64,000 nt of DNA from Deltaproteobacteria bacterium (GTDB lineage Bacteria > Desulfobacterota > Desulfomonilia > Desulfomonilales > Desulfomonilaceae): contig JAJYDQ010000002.1 in assembly GCA_021777225.1 (NCBI GenBank), forward strand, positions 42,001 to 106,000. Direction: 5' to 3'. The notes below the pieces were generated by a model. That model saw nothing but the letters and a program-made list of their open reading frames with translations, was not told the DNA's origin and did not search any database. A program made the translations under genes and the position numbers. Below, piece after piece: positions 63,622 to 64,000 of this stretch. How positions within the stretch are numbered: the stretch's first letter is position 1; every line of letters begins with the position of its first letter.

Positions 63622-64000
63622 ATGTCTCACACATACAATCCTGTTTCATTAACTTTTTTGTTTCCAACGAACAATATTTCTTCTTCTCTGATAAATACTG
63701 CTAAAAACGTCGGTATCCGCGTCGTTTTCGACCTGGGCTCTGAAAACCCTTCGGCCTACCAGGCGAGCCTATTGGTGGCCGATGCTTCAAATAATACGGT
63801 TGATCTCAAAGTCTCCCCCAATTGGTTATCGAACCCCAACCTGACGTCAATCCTTAAAGAAATTGATGTCCAAAGGGTTTGGGTCGAACTTGAACCTACA
63901 TGCGTACTGGAAAACATTGACACGATCTTGTATCGAATTGGGGAACTATGCTCAGACCTCGAAATAATCCCTGTCCTTAGTGATGTGGATGTTATAGGGA
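63622..64000 (+). CDS. N-terminus of a second NMO/PfaD-like protein, probably a large synthase; 3' end outside window
   Basis: 126 codons visible, open to the edge. The ATG has AAAGGTG upstream. The order of features resembles the N-terminus of the megasynthase at 1-9541: a hydrophobic first strand (VSLTFLFPTNN against IPIIFINPYFN), a helix with LINTAKNVG against LINKVTELG, then RVVFDLGS against VGVIDHV. This fits the first flavin-barrel domain of another such synthase. With only 126 residues, a stand-alone flavoprotein remains possible. Confidence 0.6.
   Translation, partial: MSHTYNPVSLTFLFPTNNISSSLINTAKNVGIRVVFDLGSENPSAYQASLLVADASNNTVDLKVSPNWLSNPNLTSILKEIDVQRVWVELEPTCVLENIDTILYRIGELCSDLEIIPVLSDVDVIG

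Noticed and set aside
1..64000. tRNA, rRNA, CRISPR arrays and complete insertion sequences
   Set aside because: None recognised while reading either strand; no transposase, integrase or regular repeat-spacer array seen.

Overview
The window reads as chromosomal DNA of a Gram-negative, probably anaerobic bacterium. I would place it near the sulfate-reducing or syntrophic Deltaproteobacteria (Desulfobacterota), but no marker here settles the taxonomy. The outer membrane is implied by an LptF-type permease, lipoproteins, a tripartite-type exporter and an L,D-transpeptidase. Anaerobic life is suggested by indolepyruvate:ferredoxin oxidoreductase (iorAB). I see no rRNA, tRNA, CRISPR array, intact insertion sequence or phage gene.

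Left part, about 1-17.2 kb, all on the minus strand. This is a lipid/polyketide locus. In order of transcription it holds an HlyD-type periplasmic adaptor, two ABC ATPases, two ABC-2 permeases (a YbhGFSR-like exporter), an orphan PAS histidine kinase, then a TetR-type regulator whose stop codon overlaps the start of a giant synthase that runs off the left edge. The visible 3180 residues of the synthase carry two nitronate-monooxygenase/PfaD-like flavin domains, KS, AT, a second KS, two ACPs, KR and the start of a DH domain. Both ACPs have Thr where the phosphopantetheinylated Ser is expected. At the right edge (63622 on) another protein begins with what looks like the same kind of flavin domain, next to a thioester-reductase-like SDR, so a second locus of this type may lie about 50 kb away.

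Middle part, about 17.5-42.3 kb. It opens with a SWIM/SNF2 helicase and the housekeeping genes murA, hisB and hisH. A long cell-envelope region follows. It contains a cassette of SGNH hydrolase, B12-type radical SAM enzyme, FAD oxidoreductase and SGNH hydrolase, another SGNH protein, two paralogous GT-C (PMT-like) membrane glycosyltransferases, a GAF-domain protein, lptF, an MBOAT/SGNH O-acylation pair, a PAP2 phosphatase and a fifth SGNH-like protein. Together these suggest assembly and acyl decoration of a surface glycan or glycolipid.

Right part, about 42.3-64 kb. It is mostly housekeeping: gyrA, a lytic transglycosylase, apbE, a BASS-type transporter, rsfS, nadD, rseP, tsaB and iorAB. Among these lie a large PAS hybrid histidine kinase, a decayed kinase pseudogene, a short structured segment resembling a group II intron domain V, several small exported proteins and an L,D-transpeptidase. 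Many genes appear to start with TTG or GTG behind a good Shine-Dalgarno sequence; where that decides the start, the entry says so.
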